NCBI RefSeq assembly: GCF_014697575.1
Contig: NZ_JACJSC010000004.1
Location: 62,001 to 126,000, forward strand
Source: Planktothrix sp. FACHB-1365
GTDB taxonomy: Bacteria > Cyanobacteriota > Cyanobacteriia > Cyanobacteriales > Microcoleaceae
Reading direction: 5' to 3'
DNA length: 64,000 nt
Position numbers and translations under genes: made by a program. Shown piece by piece: positions 16,572 to 24,031 of this stretch. Positions within the stretch are counted from its first letter, which is position 1; each line of letters opens with the position of its first letter. The notes beneath the pieces are model-generated. The model was not told where the DNA came from. It was given only the letters and a program-made list of their open reading frames with translations, and did no database searches.

Positions 16572-17195
16572 CTAGCGTGTGACTAATTTACCTTGACTTT
16601 GTGCTGCTTGAATCACAGTACGGTTAGCCGTAAAAACCCGAATAGTAGGTACTGTAACGTAATCACCATCATCAGTAATGACGTTAACTATTCCTTCCTT
16701 CTCCATCGTTTCCAAAATAAATAAATCATACCCGTCTAATGATTGAGTTTGAAAACGATTTAAAGCTGCATCTGTTATTGATTCGTCAAGGGTAAGATTG
16801 ATAGGAACAGCCATCTGTTTGATTGAACTCCAAACTGATTTTACTTCAGCAACCACCCTAGATCGTTCTACTGAATAATTATGCCGATATTCTTTAGGTT
16901 TAACAGTTCCAGATGTACCATTAAAAATGTCTAGTTCTGCTTTTTCTATCAGATGAGCTAATTCTGCTAAGGAGAATCCTGAATAGCATAGCAATGATTT
17001 TAGAGAAACAGAGTTCATGATATAAGAATAGTAGTCCCTGATTTGGTAAGTACGAGGAGGAGAGTTAGTTAGGGTTGCACGAGAATACAATAGCCAGTAC
17101 CAAACATTAGTATCAACAAGAAAAGTATCCTCTGGTTTGGGTGAGTCAGACCGGATATTAACGACTTCTGCCTGAATTGTATAGTTAATTGACAT
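16572..17195 (-). CDS. PIN-domain protein, third gene of a TIGR04255/STAS/PIN operon
   Basis: The 207-residue protein keeps the PIN acidic residues: Asp28 in FLVDTNVWYW, Glu in SLAELAHLIE (about 77), Asp in SLDGYDLFILE and the last acidic cluster in NVITDDGDYVTV. PIN proteins are usually Mg-dependent ribonucleases. It is larger than ordinary VapC (about 130). Its ATG overlaps the stop of the STAS-like gene by one base (TAATG), so translation is coupled. It is probably the effector of the operon. Confidence 0.82.
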   Translation of the reverse strand: MSINYTIQAEVVNIRSDSPKPEDTFLVDTNVWYWLLYSRATLTNSPPRTYQIRDYYSYIMNSVSLKSLLCYSGFSLAELAHLIEKAELDIFNGTSGTVKPKEYRHNYSVERSRVVAEVKSVWSSIKQMAVPINLTLDESITDAALNRFQTQSLDGYDLFILETMEKEGIVNVITDDGDYVTVPTIRVFTANRTVIQAAQSQGKLVTR

Positions 17196-17863
17196 TAGAG
17201 AGAAACAGATTGTTCGGTTAATACCCGATCTACAGATTGCCGTAAATTCTCATCTGAATAATAACATTTTGCATTCTCCATCACTAGCTGGAGTGTCTGC
17301 TGACTGATTGGATTCAGATTTGATATTTTCAAAAGATGATTGAGAGTATCAGGTTGAATATCTTTAAAAAGTTGCCCAAGCGCAAAATTTAGAAACGGTG
17401 GAATGCAAATCTTGACTCCTGTAAAATCTAATTCTACAGGACGGTTTGCTATTAATTTAGGATAAATCAGGCGATATACTTTTTGACCCTGATCAGGAGT
17501 CATACAAAATTCACCAATAATTTGATGAATTTTATAACTATTTAAAGAAAAAGACGAAACCAAACGGGTTAAACTCCGGTTTTCAGGTTCTTCAATCTTT
17601 TCTGTTGATTTAACAACTGTTAATAGATATTGATGATTAGATGATCTTGATGCTAAATAAGACTGTTCGTATAAAGCTGGATATCGTCTATTTAACCTTG
17701 AGTTTGATCGATATCCAATATCTCTTACCAAAATACCATAATTGCTTTGAGACTGTTGTTCTTCGGATTCATAATTAACAGCTACTTCACTAATTTTTAT
17801 CGTGGTAGTTGTAGTTGTATTTTCTTTAGATAAAATAGAGTGTGCAGAGTTAATTACTGTCAT
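17195..17863 (-). CDS. Protein with C-terminal STAS-like (DUF4325) domain
   Basis: The start is best placed at 17863: GGAGGAG lies 6-7 bases before this ATG, and the ATGA overlaps the stop of the TIGR04255 gene. Residues about 120-215 match the DUF4325/STAS-like fold: MTPDQGQKVYRLIYPKLI, PVELDFTGVKICIPPFLNFA, LGQLFKDI and LKISNLNPISQQTLQLVM. The first 110 residues, with a Thr-rich stretch (TTTTTTI), are unknown. STAS-like domains act in protein partner switching, so it may hold the PIN effector in check; that is an inference. Confidence 0.75.
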   Translation of the reverse strand: MTVINSAHSILSKENTTTTTTIKISEVAVNYESEEQQSQSNYGILVRDIGYRSNSRLNRRYPALYEQSYLASRSSNHQYLLTVVKSTEKIEEPENRSLTRLVSSFSLNSYKIHQIIGEFCMTPDQGQKVYRLIYPKLIANRPVELDFTGVKICIPPFLNFALGQLFKDIQPDTLNHLLKISNLNPISQQTLQLVMENAKCYYSDENLRQSVDRVLTEQSVSL

Positions 17864-18678
17864 TTTATACTCCTCCATACGTTGTCCTGCATATCTTGGC
17901 TCGTCAAAGCAACAAAACTTTGAATAATATATTGATGAGCTAAGTCAAACCATTCCTGCATCGATTTTTGTGATTGATCAGAACCAATTCCACGAGCATT
18001 GAGTTCAAAAACAAATACATTTTGATTATCTTCTTCTCGGATTCCATTGCGAATGGATAGGTGTAATCGACCTATTTGATCAGGTAATAATAATGAAGTT
18101 CGCCAGTTAATCGCTTCAAGTTCAGGAAGTTGATCAAGGTTTATTTTCAAAGAAAAGTTAGGAAAAATTTGATCAATATCTTCAATCCTGTTCCATCTTT
18201 CTCCTTGTTCAATATGGTTGACATAAGTAAGTTCATACTGTCGGGGAAGAATTATTCCTAAATTATTTTCTTTAAGAAATTCTTCAAAGGTTGATAAATG
18301 GTTTTGAAAGGTTTTGATAACAGTTTTATATCGAGGATAGGTATCCTCAGATTCTATCTTTCTCCAATTATGTAGCAAGCGATCTCGCTGAAGTTGAATA
18401 ACTTTGTTACCGTTAGTTTCTATAAACCAGATTCTCGGTGTTGGTGGGATTTCAGAAAAAACAACATTGATATCCGGTGATTCGTCAAAAAATTCTATAG
18501 CTGGTGCTAAAGGAGGAAGTTCCTCGCATTCGGGGTACTCGTGTTTAAATTTCTGCCACAGCAAGCCAATGTGAGGCGTTAGTAGCAATTGTAGATCCTG
18601 AAACAAAATGCCACAAACGACCTCCACCACAGGCGGGTTTTCGTATCCTAGAAAAGATTGGGTATTTACGATTGTCAC
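17860..18678 (-). CDS. TIGR04255 family protein
   Basis: The 272-residue protein matches the sporadically distributed TIGR04255 family: ENPPVVEVVCGILFQDLQ near the N-terminus, RIWFIETNGNKVIQLQRDRL followed by HNWRKIE, YPRYKTVIKTF, and YELTYVNHIEQG. The family has no assigned function. The likely start is a GTG at 18678. It is the first gene of a tightly overlapping three-gene operon with a STAS-like protein and a PIN protein, so it may sense or recognise something for that module. Confidence 0.85.
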   Translation of the reverse strand: MTIVNTQSFLGYENPPVVEVVCGILFQDLQLLLTPHIGLLWQKFKHEYPECEELPPLAPAIEFFDESPDINVVFSEIPPTPRIWFIETNGNKVIQLQRDRLLHNWRKIESEDTYPRYKTVIKTFQNHLSTFEEFLKENNLGIILPRQYELTYVNHIEQGERWNRIEDIDQIFPNFSLKINLDQLPELEAINWRTSLLLPDQIGRLHLSIRNGIREEDNQNVFVFELNARGIGSDQSQKSMQEWFDLAHQYIIQSFVALTSQDMQDNVWRSIK

Positions 18679-18869
18679 CTCACTTACTCCCGATATCTAG
18701 GGTCTGAATTAGATTTTAGCTTATTGGGGCGAGTTGCCCTTGCTTCTATTATCCTTTGATTGCAATACTTTTACAACTCCCCATAGATTAAGGTTGTTGT
18801 GGAAGTATAAGCAACAACCAAGAATTAAAACCTGTTGATGTAGTATATCAGATTTGATATAATTAAAGG

Positions 18870-18893
18870 ATGAATCAGCAGAATAAACCCCTA
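18870..18893 (+). pseudogene. Probable N-terminal remnant of a HigB-like toxin
   Basis: ATG at 18870 starts MNQQNKPLI, which resembles the beginning of a phage Gp49-like toxin family, but the frame then enters a hairpin repeat and meets TAG 15 codons on. The antitoxin-like reading frame at 18942 is in the same frame. A toxin body and an antitoxin N-terminus may have been lost together. The match is short and uncertain. Confidence 0.35.
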
Positions 18894-18926
18894 ATATCAT
18901 TTCTAGGTAGAACCTAGAAACGAGGG
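18892..18926. repeat. Single hairpin of the multi-hairpin element (TTTCTAGGT type)
   Basis: AATATCATTTCTAGG, the 9-bp stem TTTCTAGGT (18900-18908)/ACCTAGAAA (18912-18920) and CGAGGGG repeat one end of the elements at 21102-21204 and 44303-44420. Confidence 0.85.
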
Positions 18927-18941
18927 GAAGAGGGGAGTTTA

Positions 18942-19178
18942 ATGTTAGTGGAAATTAAGTTAGCCTTAAGTCGGAATTTAAAAGAACGTCGTCAAAAGTT
19001 GATGACGCAAGCAGAGTTAGCTGGGAAAATTCATTCTAGCCAACCGCGTATTGTTAAAGCAGAAAATGGGGATGCTTCAGTTTCTATTGAGTTATTAATT
19101 AAGGCAATTTTAGCGACAGGTACAATTCCCCAAGACATCGGAGATGTAATTTGTAGCATAGGGTCATTAAGAATATAG
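18942..19178 (+). CDS. XRE-family helix-turn-helix antitoxin-like protein, N-terminus truncated
   Basis: The 78 residues (VEIKLALSRNLKERRQKL, TQAELAGKIHSSQPRIVKAE, GDASVSIELLIKAILATG) match the C-terminal helix-turn-helix part of a common cyanobacterial antitoxin. Full members carry about 30 more N-terminal residues (a KRKRLEAKGWK-like start); here that part is missing and a hairpin repeat ends 16-20 bases before the ATG. It may still bind DNA but probably has no living partner. Confidence 0.72.
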   Translation: MLVEIKLALSRNLKERRQKLMTQAELAGKIHSSQPRIVKAENGDASVSIELLIKAILATGTIPQDIGDVICSIGSLRI

Positions 19179-19215
19179 AGAGCGATCGCATCATTCAACA
19201 ACAGGAGGGAAATTA

Positions 19216-19668
19216 ATGACAGAAACCAATTCTAAAGATGTTCTCGCTTTTCTGGATACAATTATTCCTGATACTCCAGAAATGCAACTCATAGAAAGGC
19301 AGGAATTATTTAGATTAACGTTAACTCAAGTCATGCGAAATTTACGGAAAAACTTAGGGTTAACTCAAGGGGAATTAGCAGAAAAAATGGGAGTGACTCA
19401 AAGTTGGGTTTCTAAGTTAGAAAGTGCCAATAATGATCATGCTTTTGAGTCTGTGTTAGCTTATTTAGATGCGTTGGGTGCAGATTTCGAGGTCACGATT
19501 TTACTCAAGGGTAAAAAAGTCGCGGTTATTCCGGCGTTATTGAGAATGACACCAGAAGAATTTGAAGCATCACTATCAACAGTATTAGATGTTTCTGAAG
19601 AATTAGAAAATAATTATCAAAATATTAATACGTTAAAAGAGGATAAAATTACCTGTAGGTTGAGTTAA
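19216..19668 (+). CDS. XRE-family transcriptional regulator
   Basis: The 150-residue protein has a central helix-turn-helix (residues about 43-100: LTQVMRNLRKNLGLTQGELA, EKMGVTQSWVSKLESANN), followed by a region of unknown role. A good ribosome site (AGGAGGG) precedes the ATG. It has no toxin partner next to it; it sits among TA fragments and may be an orphan antitoxin or a small regulator. Confidence 0.8.
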   Translation: MTETNSKDVLAFLDTIIPDTPEMQLIERQELFRLTLTQVMRNLRKNLGLTQGELAEKMGVTQSWVSKLESANNDHAFESVLAYLDALGADFEVTILLKGKKVAVIPALLRMTPEEFEASLSTVLDVSEELENNYQNINTLKEDKITCRLS

Positions 19669-19707
19669 ATTCAATCAGCCTAATTATTTAGGTAAAAAAA
19701 TACTATT

Positions 19708-19764
19708 ATGAATCAAGGGAAAAGAAAGCGTTTAGAAGCTAAAGGTTGGAAGAGGGAAAAATGA
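19708..19764 (+). pseudogene. Fragment of an antitoxin N-terminus
   Basis: An 18-codon frame reads MNQGKRKRLEAKGWKREK and stops. The KRLEAKGWK motif is the usual start of the same XRE antitoxin group whose C-terminal part is seen at 18942. It overlaps the VapB start (ATGA at 19761-19764). It could be translated as a leader peptide, but a decayed gene is more likely. Confidence 0.5.
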
Positions 19765-20009
19765 CAATTATTGTTAATCAGGAGATTTTGGCTATGTTTG
19801 TTAAAGGGATTAAAAGAGGAAAAATTATTGAGTTATTGGAGGAAGTCGATTTTCCTGATAATCAAGAAATTTTAGTAGAAATTAGAGAGATTAATGATTT
19901 TTGGTCAGCGTTACAAGATTTTAGAAAAAGGGTAAATTTAGAAAGTATTGATGATGATACTTTTGAGGATTTACGGGACAAATCACCGGGGAGAGAGGTT
20001 GATTTATGA
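19761..20009 (+). CDS. VapB-type antitoxin
   Basis: The start is ATG 19761, with AGAGGG 5 bases upstream (an in-frame TTG at 19746 is less likely). The 82-residue acidic protein has an N-terminal hydrophobic helix (VNQEILAMFVKGIKRGK) and an acidic C-terminus (FRKRVNLESIDDDTFEDLRD) of the kind that fills the PIN toxin groove. Its stop overlaps the vapC start by 4 bases (ATGA). The DNA-binding fold is not clearly one of the standard classes. Confidence 0.8.
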   Translation: MTIIVNQEILAMFVKGIKRGKIIELLEEVDFPDNQEILVEIREINDFWSALQDFRKRVNLESIDDDTFEDLRDKSPGREVDL

Positions 20010-20431
20010 CTCTTAAGTATTTACTAGACACTAATATTTTATCAGAGGCTAAACGTCCTCAACCTAATCATAACGTAATGGAACAGCTAAGGTTATGTAA
20101 ACGGGAAATAGCAACCGCTACTTTAGTCATTCATGAGTTATTCTTTGGGTGTTTTCGGCTTCCTGAGTCGAAAAAACGTCAAGATTTAGAGGATTATATC
20201 AACAATGTGATTTTAGCACAACTCCCTTTATTCAATTATGATTTAAAATCAGCACAATATCATGCACAGGAAAGAGCAAGGTTATCTAAGGTCGGTAAAA
20301 GTCCTGCTTTTACTGATGGTCAAATTGCTTCTATTGCGTTTACGAATAATTTAATTTTAGTCACTAATAATGTCTCTGATTTTCAAGACTTTGATGGATT
20401 GAAAATAGAAAATTGGTTTGATTCTCTTTAA
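20006..20431 (+). CDS. vapC: VapC-type PIN toxin
   Basis: The 141-residue protein has the PIN layout: Asp8 in YLLDTNILSEAKRPQP, Glu in LVIHELFFG, Asp in FTDGQIASIAFTNN and Asp in VTNNVSDFQDFDGL. All expected acidic residues are present. It is translationally coupled to the antitoxin gene upstream. VapC toxins cut tRNA or rRNA. The locus looks intact, unlike several TA pieces around it. Confidence 0.92.
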   Translation: MTLKYLLDTNILSEAKRPQPNHNVMEQLRLCKREIATATLVIHELFFGCFRLPESKKRQDLEDYINNVILAQLPLFNYDLKSAQYHAQERARLSKVGKSPAFTDGQIASIAFTNNLILVTNNVSDFQDFDGLKIENWFDSL

Positions 20432-20636
20432 AGGGATGGTTTGACTATTGGAGTTCAATGGAGCGATCGCCTCTAGCGTTGCGTTGCCCATCACATGATT
20501 CAATAACAGGAGAGAAATTAATAAGAGATTAGACAATTCATAAAGTGTCATGTTATACTAGAACCAGCTTTAGCAGTATGGTAAGTTAACAACAGTTAAT
20601 TAAATGCAGAACAATCAAAAATAGGAGATCATTGTG
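20432..20636. other. Intergenic region with HIP1 site
   Basis: Contains one GCGATCGC at 20463 and no coding signal that I can see. Confidence 0.4.
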
Positions 20637-21050
20637 ATGTTGCGGAAAGTGGCAATGCTATTATTAGCAGGTTTAATTGCGTTTTTAGGTATCGTGGTGA
20701 ATATCAAGCCTGTCTATGCCTCTCCATTAGGTGATTTGGCTAATGCAGGCTCATCAGTGAGCAATAGAGTTAGTGAAATAACTCAACAAGCTATGAACTC
20801 AGCAACAAGATGCTACTACAATACTCCAGATAATGCCATCGAAGAAATTAGTTGTAATGCGACTAAAGATTGGGCAACAGATTTTATAAAAGTAGGTATG
20901 CTTGTCGGGACTTGCTATCTCGTTGATGGAGCAGCCTCTTTTGCTTTCCCCCCTGCTATCGCATTAGAAACCGTGTGTGCCTCCTTTGGTGCTCTGGGTC
21001 AAGGTATAAAAGGAGCCTTGAATGAAGGTTTACGAGTCATTCACCCTTAA
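20637..21050 (+). CDS. Small secreted Cys-containing protein of unknown function
   Basis: The start is ATG 20637 (GTG at 20634 also possible), with AGGAG upstream. A signal peptide is clear (MLRKVAMLLLAGLIAFLGIV, cleavage probably after VYA). The mature part of about 108 residues has four Cys (CYY, SCN, TCY, VCA), enough for two disulfides, and a hydrophobic segment (VGMLVGTCYLVDGAASFAF). I recognise no family. A secreted or membrane-active peptide is possible but unproven. Confidence 0.65.
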   Translation: MLRKVAMLLLAGLIAFLGIVVNIKPVYASPLGDLANAGSSVSNRVSEITQQAMNSATRCYYNTPDNAIEEISCNATKDWATDFIKVGMLVGTCYLVDGAASFAFPPAIALETVCASFGALGQGIKGALNEGLRVIHP

Positions 21051-21101
21051 GTTTTATATCAACACTCATTAATCATTAAATTGATCGGCGATTTTGCCTA
21101 G

Positions 21102-21204
21102 TTCCCAGGTTCTACCTGGGAATATTTGATCAGAGGCTCCGCCTCTTGTTAAAGGTGGCAGAGCCACACAAATATCATTTCTAGGTTTTACCTAGAAACG
21201 AGGG
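21102..21204. repeat. Multi-hairpin repeat element, four modules
   Basis: In order: TTCCCAGGT/ACCTGGGAA (21102-21122), AGAGGC/GCCTCT (21132-21146), GTGGC/GCCAC (21155-21167) and TTTCTAGGT/ACCTAGAAA (21178-21198) followed by CGAGGG. The reverse complement of 44303-44420 has the same four hairpins in the same order, so both are copies of one element. Confidence 0.85.
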
Positions 21205-21332
21205 TAGTTTTAGGAGGCGATCGCTATTATCTTAGCGTTACCATTGGGATTTGGGAGTTGTGGATTTAAAAAGGGACTGTTACTATAGTATGAAATAGTG
21301 AAAATTAAAATAATAAAATACAGGTTCAAAAC

Positions 21333-21953
21333 ATGGAAATCAATATTGATAATACAATCTTATCTGTAAAGTCTGAAAAGCCTTTTCTAACAAGTCATGA
21401 ACTTCAGCAGTTTATGGAATGGTTAAAATCAAATGAAACTGTCTTGGAAGCAGCTAAGTATTTAGGGGAGTATGAAAAACTCATTATTGAAAATACAATT
21501 CGATCTTTAAACAAGAGCCATCCCGATTTATTTTTAACTTCCAAGAGGGAGGAAAAAATAACTTGTGATATCAGTTCTTATCTACATTTAATTGCATATT
21601 CTGTAGTAGTCAGTGATAAAACAGCATTAGGTGAAGCTTTAAAACCCAATATCCTTGATACGTTATCTTTATCTCCTAGCTGCTTAATTGAAGCTCTCAA
21701 TTTAATTAAAAATAATATTTTTCTTAAAGAAGATGCAAAACAAGAGATTTTAGAATCTATCGACTATGCTATACAAACGATTATTGAAAAAGACAAAAGC
21801 AAGAATTTAGAAAATGAGAATGATCAGGTTCCTTTTTGGCAAAAAATCATAGAAATTGGTACAACTGTTTCTCAAGCAGAATGGGAAAAATTACCGAAAG
21901 ATTATTCTAAAAACTTTGAACATTATCTGTATGGGGCTGCTAAAGATTCATGA
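21333..21953 (+). CDS. Phycobilisome-protein-like domain fused to an antitoxin-like tail, partner of a PIN gene
   Basis: Residues about 18-150 resemble the phycocyanin/allophycocyanin fold: FLTSHELQQFMEWLKSN, LEAAKYLGEYEKLIIEN, HPDLF, CDISSYLHLIAYSVVVSDKT, LIEALNLIKNNIFLKEDAKQ, ESIDYAIQTI. The position of bilin-binding Cys84 is not Cys; Cys78 of this protein falls two residues later, at the place of the conserved Arg before Asp, so it probably carries no bilin in the usual way. Residues 165-206 (PFWQKIIEIGTTVSQAEWEK, LPKDYSKNFEHYLYG) resemble the C-terminus of small cyanobacterial VapB-like antitoxins. The stop overlaps the PIN gene start (ATGA). I infer an antitoxin built on a phycobiliprotein-type scaffold. 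Confidence 0.7.
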   Translation: MEINIDNTILSVKSEKPFLTSHELQQFMEWLKSNETVLEAAKYLGEYEKLIIENTIRSLNKSHPDLFLTSKREEKITCDISSYLHLIAYSVVVSDKTALGEALKPNILDTLSLSPSCLIEALNLIKNNIFLKEDAKQEILESIDYAIQTIIEKDKSKNLENENDQVPFWQKIIEIGTTVSQAEWEKLPKDYSKNFEHYLYGAAKDS

Positions 21954-22360
21954 CGTTTATTTTCTTGGATACTTCATATTTACAAGCTTTAGCTAACCCC
22001 AGTGATGATCTGCATCAACGTGCTATAGAAGTAACAGAAAGGCTGGGTGCGTTTGTTCCTGTTACCAGTGAAATGGTACTGACGGAACTTTTGAATGCTC
22101 TATCAAGCAAAGGTCAGTATTTGCGACAAATCGCATTTGAGATTACAACTGAATTACAAGATGATTCACAGGTTGAAATCGTTCTTCAAACCAGCGAATT
22201 GTTTAAAAGTGCTGTTAAATTTTATAGTCAAAGATTGGATAAAGGTTACAGCTTAACAGACTGTGCTTCAATGTTGATTATGCGTCAAAAAGGAATTCAA
22301 GATATTTTGACTTATGATAAACATTTTCTGCAAGAAGGGTTTAAGGCTTTGCTTAGATAA
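21950..22360 (+). CDS. PIN-domain toxin (VapC-like)
   Basis: The 136-residue protein keeps Asp7 in FIFLDTSYLQALANP, Glu46 in MVLTELLNAL, Asp in SLTDCASMLIMRQ and Asp in ILTYDKHFLQEGF, the four usual PIN acidic positions. It overlaps the phycobilisome-like gene by 4 bases, so both are made together. It should be an RNA-cleaving toxin; the target is unknown. Confidence 0.88.
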   Translation: MTFIFLDTSYLQALANPSDDLHQRAIEVTERLGAFVPVTSEMVLTELLNALSSKGQYLRQIAFEITTELQDDSQVEIVLQTSELFKSAVKFYSQRLDKGYSLTDCASMLIMRQKGIQDILTYDKHFLQEGFKALLR

Positions 22361-22432
22361 TAAGATAACCTTTAGAGGGTATTATAGCAAGAAATAAGAG
22401 CGATCGCTATTTTAAACTGTTCTGGCTTTCTT

Positions 22433-22861
22433 TTATTCCGGTAAAAATTCAGAGGATAAAATCTCGATTAAGGTATAGGGACAAGTTTCGGGAAATAAAG
22501 ATAACCCCGTTTCTCTTTCCGCGCTCAGAGTAGCTAAAGGATAAACATCTTCTATCGCTTCAGTCAAATTAGGTTGAAGACTAGGGTTTTTTTGTAGAAG
22601 TTTTTCTAGCCGGAGGCGTTGCTCTTTAATTGTTAATTGCCAACTTCGAGAGCGTAAGTTAGGCTGGAATTGCCATTTTAATAAGTGCATAATTAACAGT
22701 TCTAATCGACTTTCTAATTGTCGTTTTTCAGAGCGTCCCATGTCTTCTATTTCTTCAGCAATATTTTGCCAATCGATTTGATGAAGTTGTCCGGTTTTTA
22801 ATAGCTGTACTTGTTCCTGTGTCCAAGCATAAAAGTCTGTTTCATGGGTCGTTGAGTTCAT
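22433..22861 (-). CDS. DUF29 family protein
   Basis: The 142-residue protein shows the DUF29 pattern: DFYAWTQEQVQLLKTGQLHQ, DWQNIAEEIEDMGRSEKRQL, LLIMHLLKWQFQPNLRSRSW. DUF29 is very abundant in cyanobacteria and has no known function; members sit close to TA and Uma2 genes. It is the second of two DUF29 genes here, 58 bases downstream of the first. Confidence 0.9.
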   Translation of the reverse strand: MNSTTHETDFYAWTQEQVQLLKTGQLHQIDWQNIAEEIEDMGRSEKRQLESRLELLIMHLLKWQFQPNLRSRSWQLTIKEQRLRLEKLLQKNPSLQPNLTEAIEDVYPLATLSAERETGLSLFPETCPYTLIEILSSEFLPE

Positions 22862-22919
22862 AGTTTTCCTATAATTAAAGGTAATAGGGGGACTGTGAAT
22901 ATTGCAGAATTAAGTTCAT

Positions 22920-23375
22920 TTATGATTCTAACAGAGTTGATTCAGAGGGTAAAAAATGCTCATCTAAAACCTGTTCAATGCTAAAAGGAGGAAGTTCGGG
23001 AAACATTTCTAAGGGTAATCCTGTTTCATCAGCCGCATTCGCTCTGGCTAAAGTGTAACATTCTAAAAAAATATCTTGCGGATAGGATTTTAAGCTTGGA
23101 CTTTCTTGAATGCGTTTGTGAATTCCCCACCGACTATTGCGAATTGAACCTCTCCAACTCCCACTTCGATGTCCGGGTTGATATTTCCATTTTAATAGAT
23201 GCAATAATAGTACATTGAGATAAGATTCTATGGCTCGTTTTTGGCTTTTCCCCATTGATTCGATTTCTTCGACTAAGTTCGGAATATCCAGGTCAGAAAA
23301 ACGACCTTCTGCTAGGAGGTAAGCCGTTTCGTTTAACCATTGGTAATAGTCTTTTTCGTACAAATTTGTATTCAT
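22920..23375 (-). CDS. DUF29 family protein
   Basis: The 151-residue paralogue has the same features: KDYYQWLNETAYLLAEGRFS, LVEEIESMGKSQKRAIESYL, LLLHLLKWKYQPGHRSGSWR. It shares roughly a third to a half of its residues with the gene at 22433, suggesting an old tandem duplication. It starts 3 bases after the Uma2 stop, so it is probably co-transcribed with that gene. Confidence 0.9.
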   Translation of the reverse strand: MNTNLYEKDYYQWLNETAYLLAEGRFSDLDIPNLVEEIESMGKSQKRAIESYLNVLLLHLLKWKYQPGHRSGSWRGSIRNSRWGIHKRIQESPSLKSYPQDIFLECYTLARANAADETGLPLEMFPELPPFSIEQVLDEHFLPSESTLLES

Positions 23376-23378
23376 TGT

Positions 23379-23921
23379 TTAACTCACGAGTTTTTCAACA
23401 GATATCTCAATCTCAGGAAAAGCTAAGGGGGTAATATTTCCTTGATTAATAATTTTTTGACTCAAATAAATATTATTTTCAGGTTCTCGAAATATGATTA
23501 ATTGTTTTTGGGATAAATCTAAAACCCAATATTCAGGGATGAGAGCTTGAGCATAAATTGATAATTTTAATTCTAAATCTTTTTTTAAACTACTTTTAGC
23601 CACTTCAATTATCCAATAGATATCCTCAGCATAAGGATGATGATCTTTATAGGTTGACTTCGGCAGTCGAACAATGGCAATATCCGGTTCAGGTTCAGAA
23701 TTTGACAGGGTAATGGGGCCATTAAAACGAACATGAGCTTTACTCGCTAACAATGTTTGTAAGTATTGTGTACCTTCCTCTGCCGTATAATAATGAATGG
23801 GAGTTTCTGGACTCATTTCAACGATTTCACCTGCTAATAGTTCGACATTGCGATCGCACAAAATCCCCGCATCAATCATCTGATGATAATCCTCTATAGA
23901 CCATTTTGCTAACATCTTCAT
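23379..23921 (-). CDS. Uma2-family (DUF820) PD-(D/E)XK endonuclease-like protein
   Basis: The 180-residue protein begins KWSIEDYHQMIDAGILCDRN and ELLAGEIVEMSPETPIHYYT, typical of the family. The nuclease core is seen in SEPEPDIAIVRLPKS (Asp) and IYWIIEVAKSSLKKDLELK: Glu then Lys with a Val-Ala between, i.e. E-V-A instead of the usual E-V/I-x with intact Lys. Uma2 proteins are highly multiplied in cyanobacteria and their function is unresolved. Confidence 0.9.
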   Translation of the reverse strand: MKMLAKWSIEDYHQMIDAGILCDRNVELLAGEIVEMSPETPIHYYTAEEGTQYLQTLLASKAHVRFNGPITLSNSEPEPDIAIVRLPKSTYKDHHPYAEDIYWIIEVAKSSLKKDLELKLSIYAQALIPEYWVLDLSQKQLIIFREPENNIYLSQKIINQGNITPLAFPEIEISVEKLVS

Positions 23922-24031
23922 AACAGAATTACTTATTTTTGTTATAGAGTTGAGTTGTTTCTATAGTAACATTTTTTTAGGGAGTTGCCACAAATTGAAT
24001 AATTGTATACAATTAAAAGAAAAATATTGCT

